From Sceloporus undulatus (Eukaryota; Chordata; Lepidosauria; Squamata; Phrynosomatidae): a stretch of 64,000 bases of DNA. This document shows, in pieces, positions 44,665 to 54,545 of this stretch (positions are counted from its first letter, which is position 1; each line of letters begins with the position of its first letter). The notes under the pieces were generated by a model that was given only the letters and a program-made list of their open reading frames with translations, did no database searches and was not told where the DNA came from. The stretch lies in assembly GCF_019175285.1 (NCBI RefSeq), contig NC_056523.1, forward strand, positions 188,228,772 to 188,292,771. Reading direction: 5' to 3'. Both the position numbers and the translations under genes were made by a program.

Positions 44665-44757
44665 CAGAGATCCTGTAGCACCTTTAAGACTAACTGAAAG
44701 AAAGACATTGGCAGCATGAGCTTTGGCAGATTTAACTCTACTTTCTCAGCTATACAG
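44665..44757 (+). repeat. fragment of the CATCTGAGGAAGTAGA repeat family
   Basis: AGAGATCCTGTAGCACCTTT, AAGACTAACTGAAAGAAAGA, GGCAGCATGAGCTTTGGCAG and CTCTACTTTCTCAGCTA match the arms at 9425-9672. Confidence 0.65.
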
Positions 44758-44788
44758 TGGTTATCTTTAAGTCATTCATATGGCTTAC

Positions 44789-44913
44789 CGTGCAATCTGT
44801 GCCACTTGACATCCTTCTTGCAACACACAAGTTCCATTTTTCTGTTGTGTCAGGCCAATGAACTGCACATTCTGATGTCACCAAATCATCCACTCTGGTT
44901 TCCTGTGTAGTTC
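44789..44913 (-). CDS. pseudoprotease domain 1, fourth exon
   Basis: 125 bp between CTTCTCCACAG and GTAAGC; phase 1 in, phase 0 out. It encodes DDLVTSECAVHWPDTTEKW and NLCVARRMSSGTDCT, matching the segment C-terminal to the interdomain loop (compare 'ECAK...MLCAG...DAC'). The half-cystines of the fold are kept. Confidence 0.8.
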
Positions 44914-45384
44914 CTGTGGAGAAGGAGGAGAAACCCTTAAACTGTAAGTTCTAGCAGTCTAGCCCTTGAGATGTTTAAAGCTTAAAAGTGCACATGGGCA
45001 ATGTGTTTACAGAAAAAATATTTTTGTTAATATCCACGTGATCAAACAAATTTTGCAAGTCCTTTTCAGCCGCCTCAAAAGTCATTCTTAGCTACCAGAT
45101 TTTATAAGGCACCAACAACACATTTTCAAATATTTCCATAGGCATAGAAACTATGAACAATTGATTTAAAAATGTTCTTGATCTTCTTATAGTAGTATAC
45201 CCACTGCTATATGTATACAACTGGTATTACAGTTGTGCTAGACACATCCAGTCTTCTCAGCAGCTGCTCATTTTAAAAGTAATTTGCAGATCACTTTGTA
45301 CTAATGGCGTTGACACTATGCCATAGTCACATTCTACAATAGGTATAATCCCCTCAATTCTGATTGCACATTTCCAATACTCAC

Positions 45385-45629
45385 CTTGTGCACCTCGTTC
45401 AAAAATCATACAGTTTTCTTGTGTGTTGACAGATGTTTCAGTGTCGGGGACACAAGCTGGCCACATATCTTTCCTTCCTAAATTAAGTGGCTGGCCAAGC
45501 AAAATGAGCCCCAAATCATTGTTAGGTGTTTTATCCCAGGAACTGAAGCCTTTGTGTGGGACGAACTGGCTCACCGTCTCAGTGGAGATCCGGCCACTAG
45601 ACCCAGTCAACTCTACATGGCTTGGCATC
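45385..45629 (-). CDS. pseudoprotease domain 1, third exon
   Basis: 245 bp between GCTTTGCAG and GTGAGT; phase 2 in, phase 1 out. It encodes HVELTGSSGRISTETVSQFV, PHKGFSSWDKT, NNDLGLILLGQPLNL and DMWPACVP. NNDLGLILL aligns with NDIALLLL, so the catalytic Asp is retained in this domain only. Confidence 0.8.
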
Positions 45630-45757
45630 CTGCAAAGCAAACATGGCAGCTTGCAAATTATTCAGCCCTTACATTCACCGCACAGCCAACTATTCCAGGA
45701 TGAGTGTTAAAAACTCGTATCAGAAGAGAAACTGTTCTGATCTCTCAGGTTACTCAC

Positions 45758-45938
45758 ATCACCAGGAAGCAGTTGGCTGCTGTAAGGATCCACCAGCTGC
45801 TCAGGACAACTCCTTGGCACCTCTTCCCATTGCCATATATGTTCACTAACCATGGAGCTTCCAGGGCTTCTTCACTCTGTCCTGAGGGCGTGGTGTAGGC
45901 TTGGTCCAAGTTGGGCCTCTGATGTCTAAGGCCACAGA
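45758..45938 (-). CDS. pseudoprotease domain 1, second exon (first exon seen)
   Basis: 181 bp between TTCTTCCTTAG and GTGAGT; phase 1 in, phase 2 out. It encodes CGLRHQRPNLDQAYTTPSGQ, then APWLVNIYGNGKRCQGVVL and SSWWILTAANC. The catalytic His is Asn, as in domain 2. There is no IVGG activation sequence. The upstream exon with the signal peptide could not be identified; a hydrophobic-leaning frame near 46750-46550 is not convincing. Confidence 0.8.
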
Positions 45939-45954
45939 CTAAGGAAGAACAATA

Positions 45955-46030
45955 AAAACAGAGGTGGGCAACTTGTGGCCCTCTGGATGCTGTAGGCCTA
46001 CAAATCCCATCAGCCCTAACCGGCATACCA
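45955..46030 (+). mobile_element. hAT-like MITE fragment
   Basis: GAGGTGGGCAACTTGTGGCC, CTCTGGATGCTGTAGGCC and ACAAATCCCATCAGCCCTAA. Typical end of a common reptile short element. Confidence 0.6.
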
Positions 46031-46322
46031 GAGGTGTGAGATTATAGGAGTTAATGTCCAAAAACATCAGAATATTATATAATCCTCCAATCCAATCAAC
46101 TGTGGTACAATGTCATACACATTCCTATGCTAGCGAGTTTGTATACTGAATGCACAACTCTCAAGGACTGTAAAACTGGTGAAGAAGGCTGTAGGACTAT
46201 TCAGTATTCCAGGGCAGGTCACTAGGGAGAAACATCTGATATAAATCAGTGCTACACATCCTCCTTAGATAATATGTAGACACATCCTTCCCTAAGAAAT
46301 CCATGGGGTAGTGACTTGAAGG

Positions 46323-46323
<1 letters not shown>

Positions 46324-46360
<37 letters not shown>
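46324..46360 (+). repeat. (CA)n microsatellite
   Basis: About 18 uninterrupted CA units. Confidence 0.95.
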
Positions 46361-46361
<1 letters not shown>

Positions 46362-46460
46362 CAAAATGAAGTGTCAGTAAAGCAAGCCAATTTCACCTGG
46401 TACAGGTTTTGATTTTTAAATAATAATGTAATGCTATGGGCTCACCTTTTGCTCTTGTGT

Positions 46461-46472
46461 CCCATTTATACA
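46461..46472 (-). promoter_or_regulatory. TATA-like box upstream of domain 1
   Basis: The minus strand reads GTATAAATGGG about 520 bp before the first recognised pseudoprotease exon and in its direction. No matching first exon with a signal peptide was found downstream, so this is a weak candidate only. Confidence 0.2.
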
Positions 46473-47204
46473 CAAAGAATGCTAAGTTTAGGGAATTGCA
46501 GAGGCCCTTTCCCCAACCCGCCCTTCTTCCCAGAAGTGAGGAACAGAATTTAAGTATTCTGGCTCTGGCCATTGTTGCTTACAGCAGGAGGAGGACAGAA
46601 ATAGCTGGAAGAAGGCACAGAGCCCGAGGAGAAGTTCCATCCTTCCTCTCTGAGGCAGAGGGAGGCCAGAAAGTCATAAAGGGGCTTCATAGGGAAGATG
46701 AGATGGGATAGACAGAGCAACCCACAGGCCCCACTGAGAAAAGGAATCAAGTCAACACCTGAGAAGTCCGGGATGGAACTTTTGAGCTCACAAGAGACTC
46801 ATCTGTGACCTCAGCTTCATAGCACTCTGGTATCCTAACAGCAGGGCAGGCCCCAGATATTTGGCTGCCTGAAATGAAATGTAAGATGCCGCTGGTCCCC
46901 AACAATACCATGTTCAGCAACAAATCTAATTGGCCATTGACTTTTATGCCAGCACTTGCCATGGAACAGTGTACTATGCCACATCTGTTAACAAGCGAGT
47001 TTTAGGTCACATCATTATATGTACAGTACTCATGATTCTGTTCTTCCAGCAGCTTACTTTTGTAGGGTAGCTTAAGTTTCCTAAGGCTTCAGCCTTTGAT
47101 AAAGAAACAAAAATACTTAAATATCAAAAATATCAAATCCAAGCCTGTCAGGGGTCTAGCTTTAAAATTAACAGAGTAGCAGAAATGTGCCTTTGTCTAA
47201 CTAT

Positions 47205-47439
47205 GGGCTCGAACAGACAGGCCAAAATAAAGCTACTTGGGGTCACTTTGGAGGTATGCTGTTTAAATGACACACATGTCTTAAGAAGCCGGAAGTTTTG
47301 CCAAAGCTGCACTCCAGTCCTTAGGATTGGAGTGTGGCTTTGGTGTGGCTTCTGGCCTCTTAAGACACATGCATCATTTAAACAGCATACCTCCAAAGTG
47401 ACCCGAAGCAGCTTTATTTTGGCCTGTCTGTTCAGGCCC
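47205..47439. mobile_element. palindromic MITE A, copy 5
   Basis: Ends GGGCTCGAACAGACAGGCC and GGCCTGTCTGTTCAGGCCC. The inner arms include GGAGGTATGCTGTTTAAATG facing CATTTAAACAGCATACCTCC. Confidence 0.85.
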
Positions 47440-48557
47440 AATGCTTCCCTAAGAACTGACTCCAAAAACGACAAACAGGAGTAGCTTGCAGTTTAAACAA
47501 AAGTTTACTAATGGCTTTAATCTATATTTACATAGAAGCTATGTCCTAATGTAGCTAGTGAATAGTTCAGGTAAAAAGAAATCTTTATCTCACCATCTTT
47601 CCAAAGAAAGTTCGGAAAGGAGGAAGGCGGAAAACCCAACAGTTGAAGAGAAAATCTTTGAGAGAATGTTAGTATTTCCCTAAAAGGGGAATGACCTAAA
47701 TCATATGGTTAGTTTGAATGAAAGAGGGGGGAGAGTTTGCATGCAGGAAATCCCTATCTATCTGAGGGGGGAAGGGAATGCAAAAATCTCCCAACAACTT
47801 TCACTCCCTGCCCTTCAGCATCTGGCACCTGAAGCAGCTGTCTCACTGCCTAATGGCAGGGCTGACCCAACCTTGCTTGAAATGCAGTCTTTGACAGTAG
47901 CTTAGTTTTGTGCTTCTGCCATCTCTTCCAGTCCTTTGCTGCAACTCCTGGTATTAACTTTTGTTTCAAAGATGTATCCATTGCCAGCAAATCAGTCTAG
48001 CCTTCCTATCTATCCACCCATTTACACACACACAGAGTAATGTAACAGTGGAGTTTATCACACAGAGGAGATCAGGAGTTTATCCCATGAATATCCTGGA
48101 AAAATAATGTAATTACGCATAATGATTTCACATGACATCGAATAAAAGCCGCCATTAAAGTGGTCACAAAGAAACATTAATGTGCATCTTGATATCACTT
48201 TATTTGTGCAAATGTGTGTGATAATTATTGGTGCAATTACTCGCCATTTCGGCTTCATTTGCAGGATGCTTTAAATGCACTTTAATCTCTCTTTAATGTC
48301 AAAATCAGCCCCAGCGGAATAAACTCCAGTATCCATTACAGTATAGTACTGTATTTTAAAATTACGATGGTCATTATGTTTCATGATACTGTTATGGAAT
48401 AAGGGATGTTTAAAATGTATAATATGGATTATTTGACAGCATATTGACATGAACACAGCATTATCAAATTAACATGCTGCATCTGTACTTGCCTCTGCAC
48501 TGATGGAGTTCTTTCAAAATCTTATACCAGTGTTTGCTGTCCAGAAGTAATTGTAGA
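47440..48557. other. no recognised gene or repeat
   Basis: Single-copy-looking AT-rich DNA with some short direct and inverted similarities (TTAATGTGCATCTTGATATC region), but no exon or family could be named. Confidence 0.4.
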
Positions 48558-49236
48558 TAGGGTTGCCATAGTGCTGGACCTCCAAACCGGGAAAAATGTA
48601 GGACAAAATTTTCAAATGTAGGACACAAAACTGTGTCCTATATTTTAAAATTTTGTCCTACATTTTCCCTCGTGATTGCAGCGGGGAGCAGAGGCCAAGC
48701 GGCGAGGGAAAGCCTACACTTAAGGAGGCTTTCCCTCCCCGCCTGGACCCCAGGCCTCGGCGCGATCGGAGGCCAGGATCGGGGCCTCGCCTCGTTCCTG
48801 GCCCCCGTGGAGACCAGGAAGGAGGCGAGGAGAGCGCTGGCCATCGCCGGGCCTTCGCTTCCTTCCTGGCCCCCGCAGGGACCAGAAAGGAGGCGGGGAG
48901 AGCGCCGGTCATCGCCGGGGCTTTGCCTCCTTCTTGGCCCTCGTGGAGACCAGGAAGGAGGCGAGGAGGCTCCAGGGAGGCGGGGAGGTTGTCGCGGCTG
49001 TGCCCAAGAGGCACCGCCTCCCTGCAGCCTCCTCCGCTCCAGCCCTCGCTGACCTCCTCTTCCTCCACGCAGCCATGCGCAGTGGAGGAGGAGGAGGGCA
49101 GCGAGGCCCCGAGGGTTGCCTAGCAACCCCGCTGCAACCGTGCTTTTCCCGGTTTTTGGCTGCACCCGTGCCGTGACCGGGCAGGTGCCGCCAAAACCGG
49201 GAAAAACCCCATTGCAGCCGGGTTATGGCAACCCTA
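48558..49236. mobile_element. hAT-like non-autonomous element, 679 bp, complete
   Basis: Perfect 13-bp terminal inverted repeats TAGGGTTGCCATA (48558-48570) and its complement (49224-49236), flanked by an 8-bp direct repeat ATTGTAGA (48550-48557 and 49237-49244). The 8-bp duplication is typical of hAT transposons. The interior is GC-rich with about three tandem units of about 72 bp (GCCTCGTTCCTGGCCCCCGT, GAGACCAGGAAGGAGGCGAG), each able to fold. The open frames inside are compositional; no transposase is encoded. Confidence 0.92.
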
Positions 49237-49414
49237 ATTGTAGAGAATATGTGCCTTTTCTGTCATGGCTACACAAGTGTGACAAAGTATATCCTCAGCA
49301 AGTCCACCATTAATTTTATTCTCTGAAATCACCAATATTCAACTCTTGGCACTTCAGATGTACTGGATGTACAGTTCCTAAAACAGTGTCCCTGTTAGTG
49401 CTCTTGGACATCTC

Positions 49415-49532
49415 AGCGACATCTCAGCCACACTCTCTCAGCCTCAGAGGATGGTCATGGCAACCCCCCTCTGAAGGAACCTGGGCCGCCATAAGTCAGA
49501 AACGACTTGAAGGCCTTCCACGACAACACAAC
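49415..49532 (+). repeat. SINE 3' fragment (Sauria SINE type)
   Basis: CACACTCTCTCAGCCTCAGA, GGATGGTCATGGCAAC, CATAAGTCAGAAACGACTTG, then AAGGCCTTCCACGACAACAC. Confidence 0.75.
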
Positions 49533-49539
49533 TGTAAAT

Positions 49540-49665
49540 AAGCCATATGAAATGAATTTATATTTGTGCTTTTAGCTTCGTTCCTACATTTTCCTTGAAT
49601 ATCCTGTATTTTGAGGTGCCTTGTCCTCCTCCTTTGCGGTTGGACATGTGAAGGGGTCGCAGCCT
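49540..49665 (+). repeat. 'GTCCTCC' repeat fragment
   Basis: TGAATTTATATTTGTGCTTT, CCTTGAATATCCTGTATTTT and GTGCCTTGTCCTCCTCC match part of the 16.3-17.0 kb units. Confidence 0.5.
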
Positions 49666-50104
49666 GTCACCCTCAACAGGGAGCCCATGCCACAAGCCAG
49701 CCAGCCATTGAACAAGGCCCCATGAAGGCCGCAGGGACCCTGCTACACTCGCCTTTCCAAGATGGCGCCCACCCTAAGAAACCATGCTAGCCATTCCAAG
49801 CCCTATGCACCCAAAATGACTGCCATGGGATGGCTCCCTCCTTCCCTCTCAAATGTCTGGCCCTCCACAGGGAGCAGGAAGAACCCACTTAGTTCCCCTA
49901 AAAAGTGCCTGAGACCCTAGAAATGACTGCTTTGCTGCCAGAGGGAAAAAAAAGAGGTGGCTCTTGAAGAGGTACAAGCGAGGCACCCTTAGCTATCCTC
50001 ACGCAAACCTGGTGAGGGAAAAAGGACACAGCAAGAGAGCAGACCATGAAGGGAGATGCATCTTCCAAATCTACATTTTCATACACACACACACACACAC
50101 ACAG

Positions 50105-50326
50105 AGTGGACCTTGTTATATACGCTGGGGTTTGGTTCCAAGTTCCCCTGTGGATAACAAAATCCATGGATGCTCAAGTCCCATTAAACATAATGACATA
50201 GCAAAATGGTGTCCCTTATTAAAAAATGGAAAATCAAGGTTTGATATTTGAAAATTATACTTTTTTGAACATTTTCAAACTGTGTATGCTTGAATCTGTG
50301 TATAAAAAATCCATGTATAAGGGCCG

Positions 50327-50330
<4 letters not shown>
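50105..50330 (+). mobile_element. mariner-like MITE
   Basis: GCTGGGGTTTGGTTCCAAG, AATCCATGGATGCTCAAGTC, then AATCCATGTATAAGGGCCGA near the right end. Confidence 0.6.
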
Positions 50331-50370
<40 letters not shown>

Positions 50371-50431
50371 AACTGCTAGTATAATATACTGTATAAGGAC
50401 TGCCGGTTCTTGTTTCCAGTATTGAAGGGGG

Positions 50432-50475
<44 letters not shown>

Positions 50476-50527
50476 CCCGTTCAGTATTGGAAACAAGAAC
50501 CAGCAGTGTGTACACACACACACACGT
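50331..50527. repeat. microsatellite-rich palindrome
   Basis: A GT run (50331-50367), then CTGCCGGTTCTTGTTTCCAG, then CT and AT runs (50432-50474), then CAGTATTGGAAACAAGAACC with CAGCAG, and a CA run. The two unique blocks are inverted copies, so the whole 200 bp can fold into one hairpin with AT/CT repeats in its loop. Confidence 0.8.
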
Positions 50528-50550
50528 ATGTATATATGTGTATATATGGG

Positions 50551-51310
50551 CAGTTTGCTTACCTGTAACTATGGTGCTTTCTGCACTGCCATTTGGGACG
50601 TCCTCCGGACGTCCCATTTTAAAAAAGGGGCTTCTCTTATAGACGCCCCTGGGCCTAATGGCGCCGGCCCTTCTACATGGCCGGTGCCATCTTTGCGTAT
50701 CGGACGCTGGGCGTCCGTACACGTCGCGCCGCTTGTGACGTAGCGAGCGCGCCCCTGGCGCCTCACTACGTCGCAAACGCGACAGAAAAAGAAGCTCCAT
50801 TTTGGAGCTTCTTTTTCGGTCCGCGCGGGAGTCGGGCCGTGTGAAGGCTCCGGCTCCCCCGCGGACCTACTGGCAGCGGCGGTAGACCGCCGCAAAGCGG
50901 CGGTCTGTACCCCGCCTGTATTTCTTCGAGTGGTCATATGCGAATACACACAAATGAGTTATTCTGTGCTTGCGCAGCAAAGCTCAGAAACTTCTGCAAT
51001 CACTGGGCAAAACTCTATTTGCAACTTTTTGGCGGTAGCTCCGCTCACCCCTATAAAGCCCCTAGCGTTCCTGCTCTTTCCCCACTCCATAAACTATGTT
51101 GCATAGCAGTGACAGAAAACTTAGCAATGAGCAGGACACGACTGAAAGGAGGATGGGTGGGATTTGTGTGAATTCGCAGATGACTGTTCAAAGAAATACA
51201 GTGACAGGTAAACAACCTGTCCTCCTTCTTCATGGTCTCTGGGAATCACACAAATGGGTTAGACTGACAGGCTTTGGTCAGTGGAGGAGGCAGTGTCATG
51301 ATACCAGTTA
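50551..51310 (+). mobile_element. DIRS-like terminus, second copy, fossil
   Basis: Matches the 26239-26650 end of the DIRS-like element: TTGCTTACCTGTAACT, then (after the inserted element) TTCTTCGAGTGGTCAT, then the GCGCAGCAAAGCTCAGAAAC region and TCTGGGAATCACACAAATGG. It is an end fragment without coding parts. A multi-hairpin element (50573-50916) is inserted in it. Confidence 0.8.
50573..50916. mobile_element. GC-rich multi-hairpin element, copy 2 (344 bp)
   Basis: Hairpins at 50595-50615 (GGGACGTCC arms), about 50659-50688, 50701-50717, 50786-50816 (AAAAAGAAGCTCC arms), 50819-50867 and at the right end. The right terminus, read in reverse, is GGCGGGGTACAGACCGCC. The flanking DIRS sequence reads AAC-TAT before and TGT-ATTTC after, whereas the undisturbed DIRS copy has AAC-TGT. 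This fits a 3-bp duplication with one later change. The element is younger than the DIRS copy. Confidence 0.85.
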
Positions 51311-51928
51311 TAAAGTTCATACAAGTTGCATTTATTTCAACAACAATAAAAGTTTTAAACTTTGGAAGTGCATTTGTCAGTATCATCTGTTTTGGTTTCA
51401 AAAGCATATAAACCATGCAATGTAATGAAACGAATAGTTTTTGAGATGTTTCTCCAATAATGATGATGGTGATAAATGCTTGTGGTTTTCTTTGCTTCTT
51501 GGATCCTGGTAGGACAGGTGGCGAAGGGAGGTGGAAGAAAGCAAAGCGAGAAGGACCATGGTGGGAAGTCACCATTGAAATTCCAATATATTTGGAATTT
51601 CATCCACTAATGAATTGCATTCCTCAGATGCTTAAGCCTCACGAGTTTCCTTTCCAGCTAAATCTGCGGCCTCACGCTACAATGCTGCAATTTTTGGTGG
51701 AGAAGGCGACACAGGAGACAGGAGCTAAGGCTTTAAAGGGATTATTTTGGGGGGCAACGGCTCTTCAGGGATGTCTAGTATGGGCCTTATCAATAAGAAG
51801 TAAACCGAGGCTTTGAGAAATGCCTTTTGTGCCTCTTATTAGAAAAGGAACTTGGAGTTCATAGCATTGTTGCACTGTGAATTTACTTCAGAGCTTACCA
51901 CCCGTCACATAGATTACTCCTCCTGGGC

Positions 51929-52100
51929 CTGCATCCACACTGCAGAAATAATCCAGCTTGACACCACTTTAACTGCCATGGCTCAATGCTATGGAATTCT
52001 ATGGTTCCACAATAAACCAAAATTCTCAGAATTCCATAGCATTGAGCCATGGCAGTTAAAGTGGTGTCAAACAGATTATTTCTGCAGTGTGGACGCAGCC
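51929..52100. mobile_element. palindromic MITE B, complete copy
   Basis: GCATCCACACTGCAGAAATA at the left and TATTTCTGCAGTGTGGACGC at the right. The inner arms TGCCATGGCTCAATGCTATG and CATAGCATTGAGCCATGGCA are perfect complements; it is the most symmetrical copy of this family. Confidence 0.9.
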
Positions 52101-52459
52101 AGCATTCAGGGGTAGCTGTGTTGGCAATGCAAAAAAATACTTTCTTGACCTGGCTAAACCGCTTGTGTGATGTATTTTGCATAGTTTAGTTGTTCCAATA
52201 ATGTTATCACTGTTTTGTGATACCCATTCTTTCAATAAAATGCAGTTGAGGTGCACCTGGTTGTTAGTGTTATTCTGCTTAACACAAACTATTTACAGCA
52301 TGAACTTGAGAAAGGTAAAATGATTAGTGTTGAAGATTTTACTTGAATGTTGGCATGGCAGCATTTTGATATGGATTACCTAAATCTCATTGATACTTCC
52401 TCAGTAAGACTCAATGGGACTTATTTCATGTGGGGTAAGCACAGGATGGTAGCCTTAAT

Positions 52460-52560
52460 GTACAGTGGACCTTTGGTATCCATAGGGTTTTGATTCCAGA
52501 ACTCCCTGGGATACCAAAATTCATGGATGCTCAGGTCCTATTAAATACATGGTTTTCTTA
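52460..52560 (+). mobile_element. mariner-like MITE, left part
   Basis: TACAGTGGACCTTTGGTATC followed by TTTTGATTCCAGAACTCCCT and TCATGGATGCTCAGGTCC. Confidence 0.7.
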
Positions 52561-52904
52561 AATAAGGAATACTCAAGAGATGGTTCTGCCAGTTTCTTCC
52601 TCTGAAACCGTGTACATACCATGTATTTATCCCCGGAAAGCACAAATATCTGTGTGAAGCAAACAAACCAGTGAAACTCAGAAAAATACACTGGAAAGAT
52701 TGCCTACCCATTCCACCCATCCTCACACAAAAACCCAGGAAACCTGAACTACACACACATTGAAGGTATCACAACAAAATCAAGGGTACAAAACTAAAGC
52801 AAAACTTCTCCCTTTCAGTCATCACCTCTAACCCTGCAGGGTGTTCTGTTGAAAACCCAAAGGATGCTTCCCCCTATGCTATAGCCATTGTGTGATTTAT
52901 CTGT

Positions 52905-53030
52905 TATTTTAAGGTATGTTTTAATCTATGAATTATTTAATTGTATTTTAGGGGGATGGGTGGTTGGGATTTGATTGTATTTTTAACATGTAAGCTGCCC
53001 CGGTTGTGTTGCACAGAGGTGGGGGTACAA

Positions 53031-53071
<41 letters not shown>

Positions 53072-53072
53072 G
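52905..53072 (+). repeat. L2/CR1-type 3' tail with (ATT)n
   Basis: TTAAGGTATGTTTTAATCTA, GTAAGCTGCCCCGGTTGTG, GGTGGGGGTACAAATTATTA then about 13 ATT units. The order (GC-rich 'AGCTGCCC...' block followed by a trinucleotide run) is that of a LINE 3' end. Confidence 0.65.
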
Positions 53073-54357
53073 CACTCCCCTTTTACCTTCCCCGCTGCCT
53101 CCTCATGAGCTGGGCACACCTCCAAGGGAAGTGCTGGGCTGAAGCCGCCTGTTATTTTTATTTTCTAAGAAAGCCTCTGAGCCCATGCTTAGGTGTTCTT
53201 GGAAATAAAGATGGTACTGGAGGCTGGCACTTCACTTTGCAGTACGTTGTGTTTAATTTCTATTGTAATTCATTACCTTTAAAAAAAATAGGAAGAGCCT
53301 GGGGTGCAGCAAAGAAGATGCCTGCACACAGTGCCCACAGGCAATACACAATAACAGCCTTGAAGGCACAATGTAGGTTTTAAAGCAGCAAAAGGGAAGA
53401 CCCAACCTGTATATATATATCTTACTCTGTTCCTCCACTTTATTTAAACAAAGGGTTTTCCTCTTCCAACTCTTGCATAGCTCTGATTCTCCCATTCATA
53501 AAAAGGGTGGGAGATCTCTGAAGGTTGCAAAGCCATCATCACCCATGGAAACTCCACAGCACTGAAAGGTGGCCTGCCGGATGTTTTGCTGTAGGCAGCT
53601 GCTACGCATCCAAGTGACAATTGACAAGGCTGGCTGGCTTGCATGCTCCAAAGGGGCTTCAAACTTTAGAGATCACAAATGACTTAAGAAAACCCACACC
53701 CCATCCTGTGTCCAATAGCCATTTGTTTCCATTAAGAGTTCTGCTTATAAAAATAAGAATGAACGTGCCTCAGAATGAGGCATTAACATTTCCACAAGTT
53801 CCCAAATGTAACGTTTACGCAAACCGAGCAGGATGTGGCCCATTCTGAGACATCTATTATTGGGTTTGTATCCCACCCTTCCTGGAAGGTAACAAACATA
53901 GGATCCTCTAATTTTAACCTTACAAGAACTGAGGCCTGTAAGCTGGACTCAAAGACAGCGGATTTGCTCAAGGTCATCCTCTAAATGTCATGGCCAAGTG
54001 TTTATATTTATTATTTGATTTATATCCCTCTAGGGAATTTGAAGCTGGTTTAACACACCAGAATCTACTCATGTCACAAATGAGACACCCTGCAATCTAG
54101 AGAAGGAAGAGAGGGGATGAGATCTTATATCTCCCATTAACCTAAGAACCCCAAACGCTTAACTGTTGGCACAGGAGACTTCACCAGGCATAGCATCCAC
54201 ATATATAATCTATTTTTAGAATCTTCAAAACATTTCACACCTTTATTGGTCACCTTACTTCAAACTCTGAAAGATTCATGTGAAATTACCAAAGGAGAAG
54301 TTTATGCCATGTGGAGACTTGTTTTGGGGTGCTTTCAAGTTGGCAACTTTTAAGGCA
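53073..54357. other. no recognised gene; one weak LINE-like scrap
   Basis: A possible L2-like fragment near 53862-53990 (TTTGTATCCCACCCTTCCTG). Otherwise nothing was recognised. Confidence 0.4.
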
Positions 54358-54545
54358 GTCCTATCATGGGGTTTCTTGGCAGGATTTGTTCAGAAGGTTT
54401 TTTGCTTTGCCTTCCTCTAAGGCTGAGAGTATGTGACTTGTCAAGGCCACTCAGTGGTTTTCCACAGCTAAGCAGTGATTCAAATCCTGTTCTCCAGAGT
54501 CATAGTCCAACACTCAAATCACTAAACCACATTGGCTCTTATTGT
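54358..54545 (-). repeat. SINE (Sauria SINE type), minus strand
   Basis: GGGGTTTCTTGGCAGGATTT, GGCCACTCAGTGGTTTTCC, GATTCAAATCCTGTTCTCC and CTAAACCACATTGGCTC. Confidence 0.8.

Noticed and set aside
46550-46750. Minus-strand frame starting MIPFLSGACGLLCL as first exon and signal peptide of the pseudoprotease
   Set aside because: No clear signal-peptide structure, and its only donor-like site does not clearly give the phase 1 end needed by the exon at 45938.
48633-49176. Several Arg/Pro-rich frames on both strands
   Set aside because: They lie wholly inside the non-autonomous hAT-like element and follow from its GC-rich repeats.
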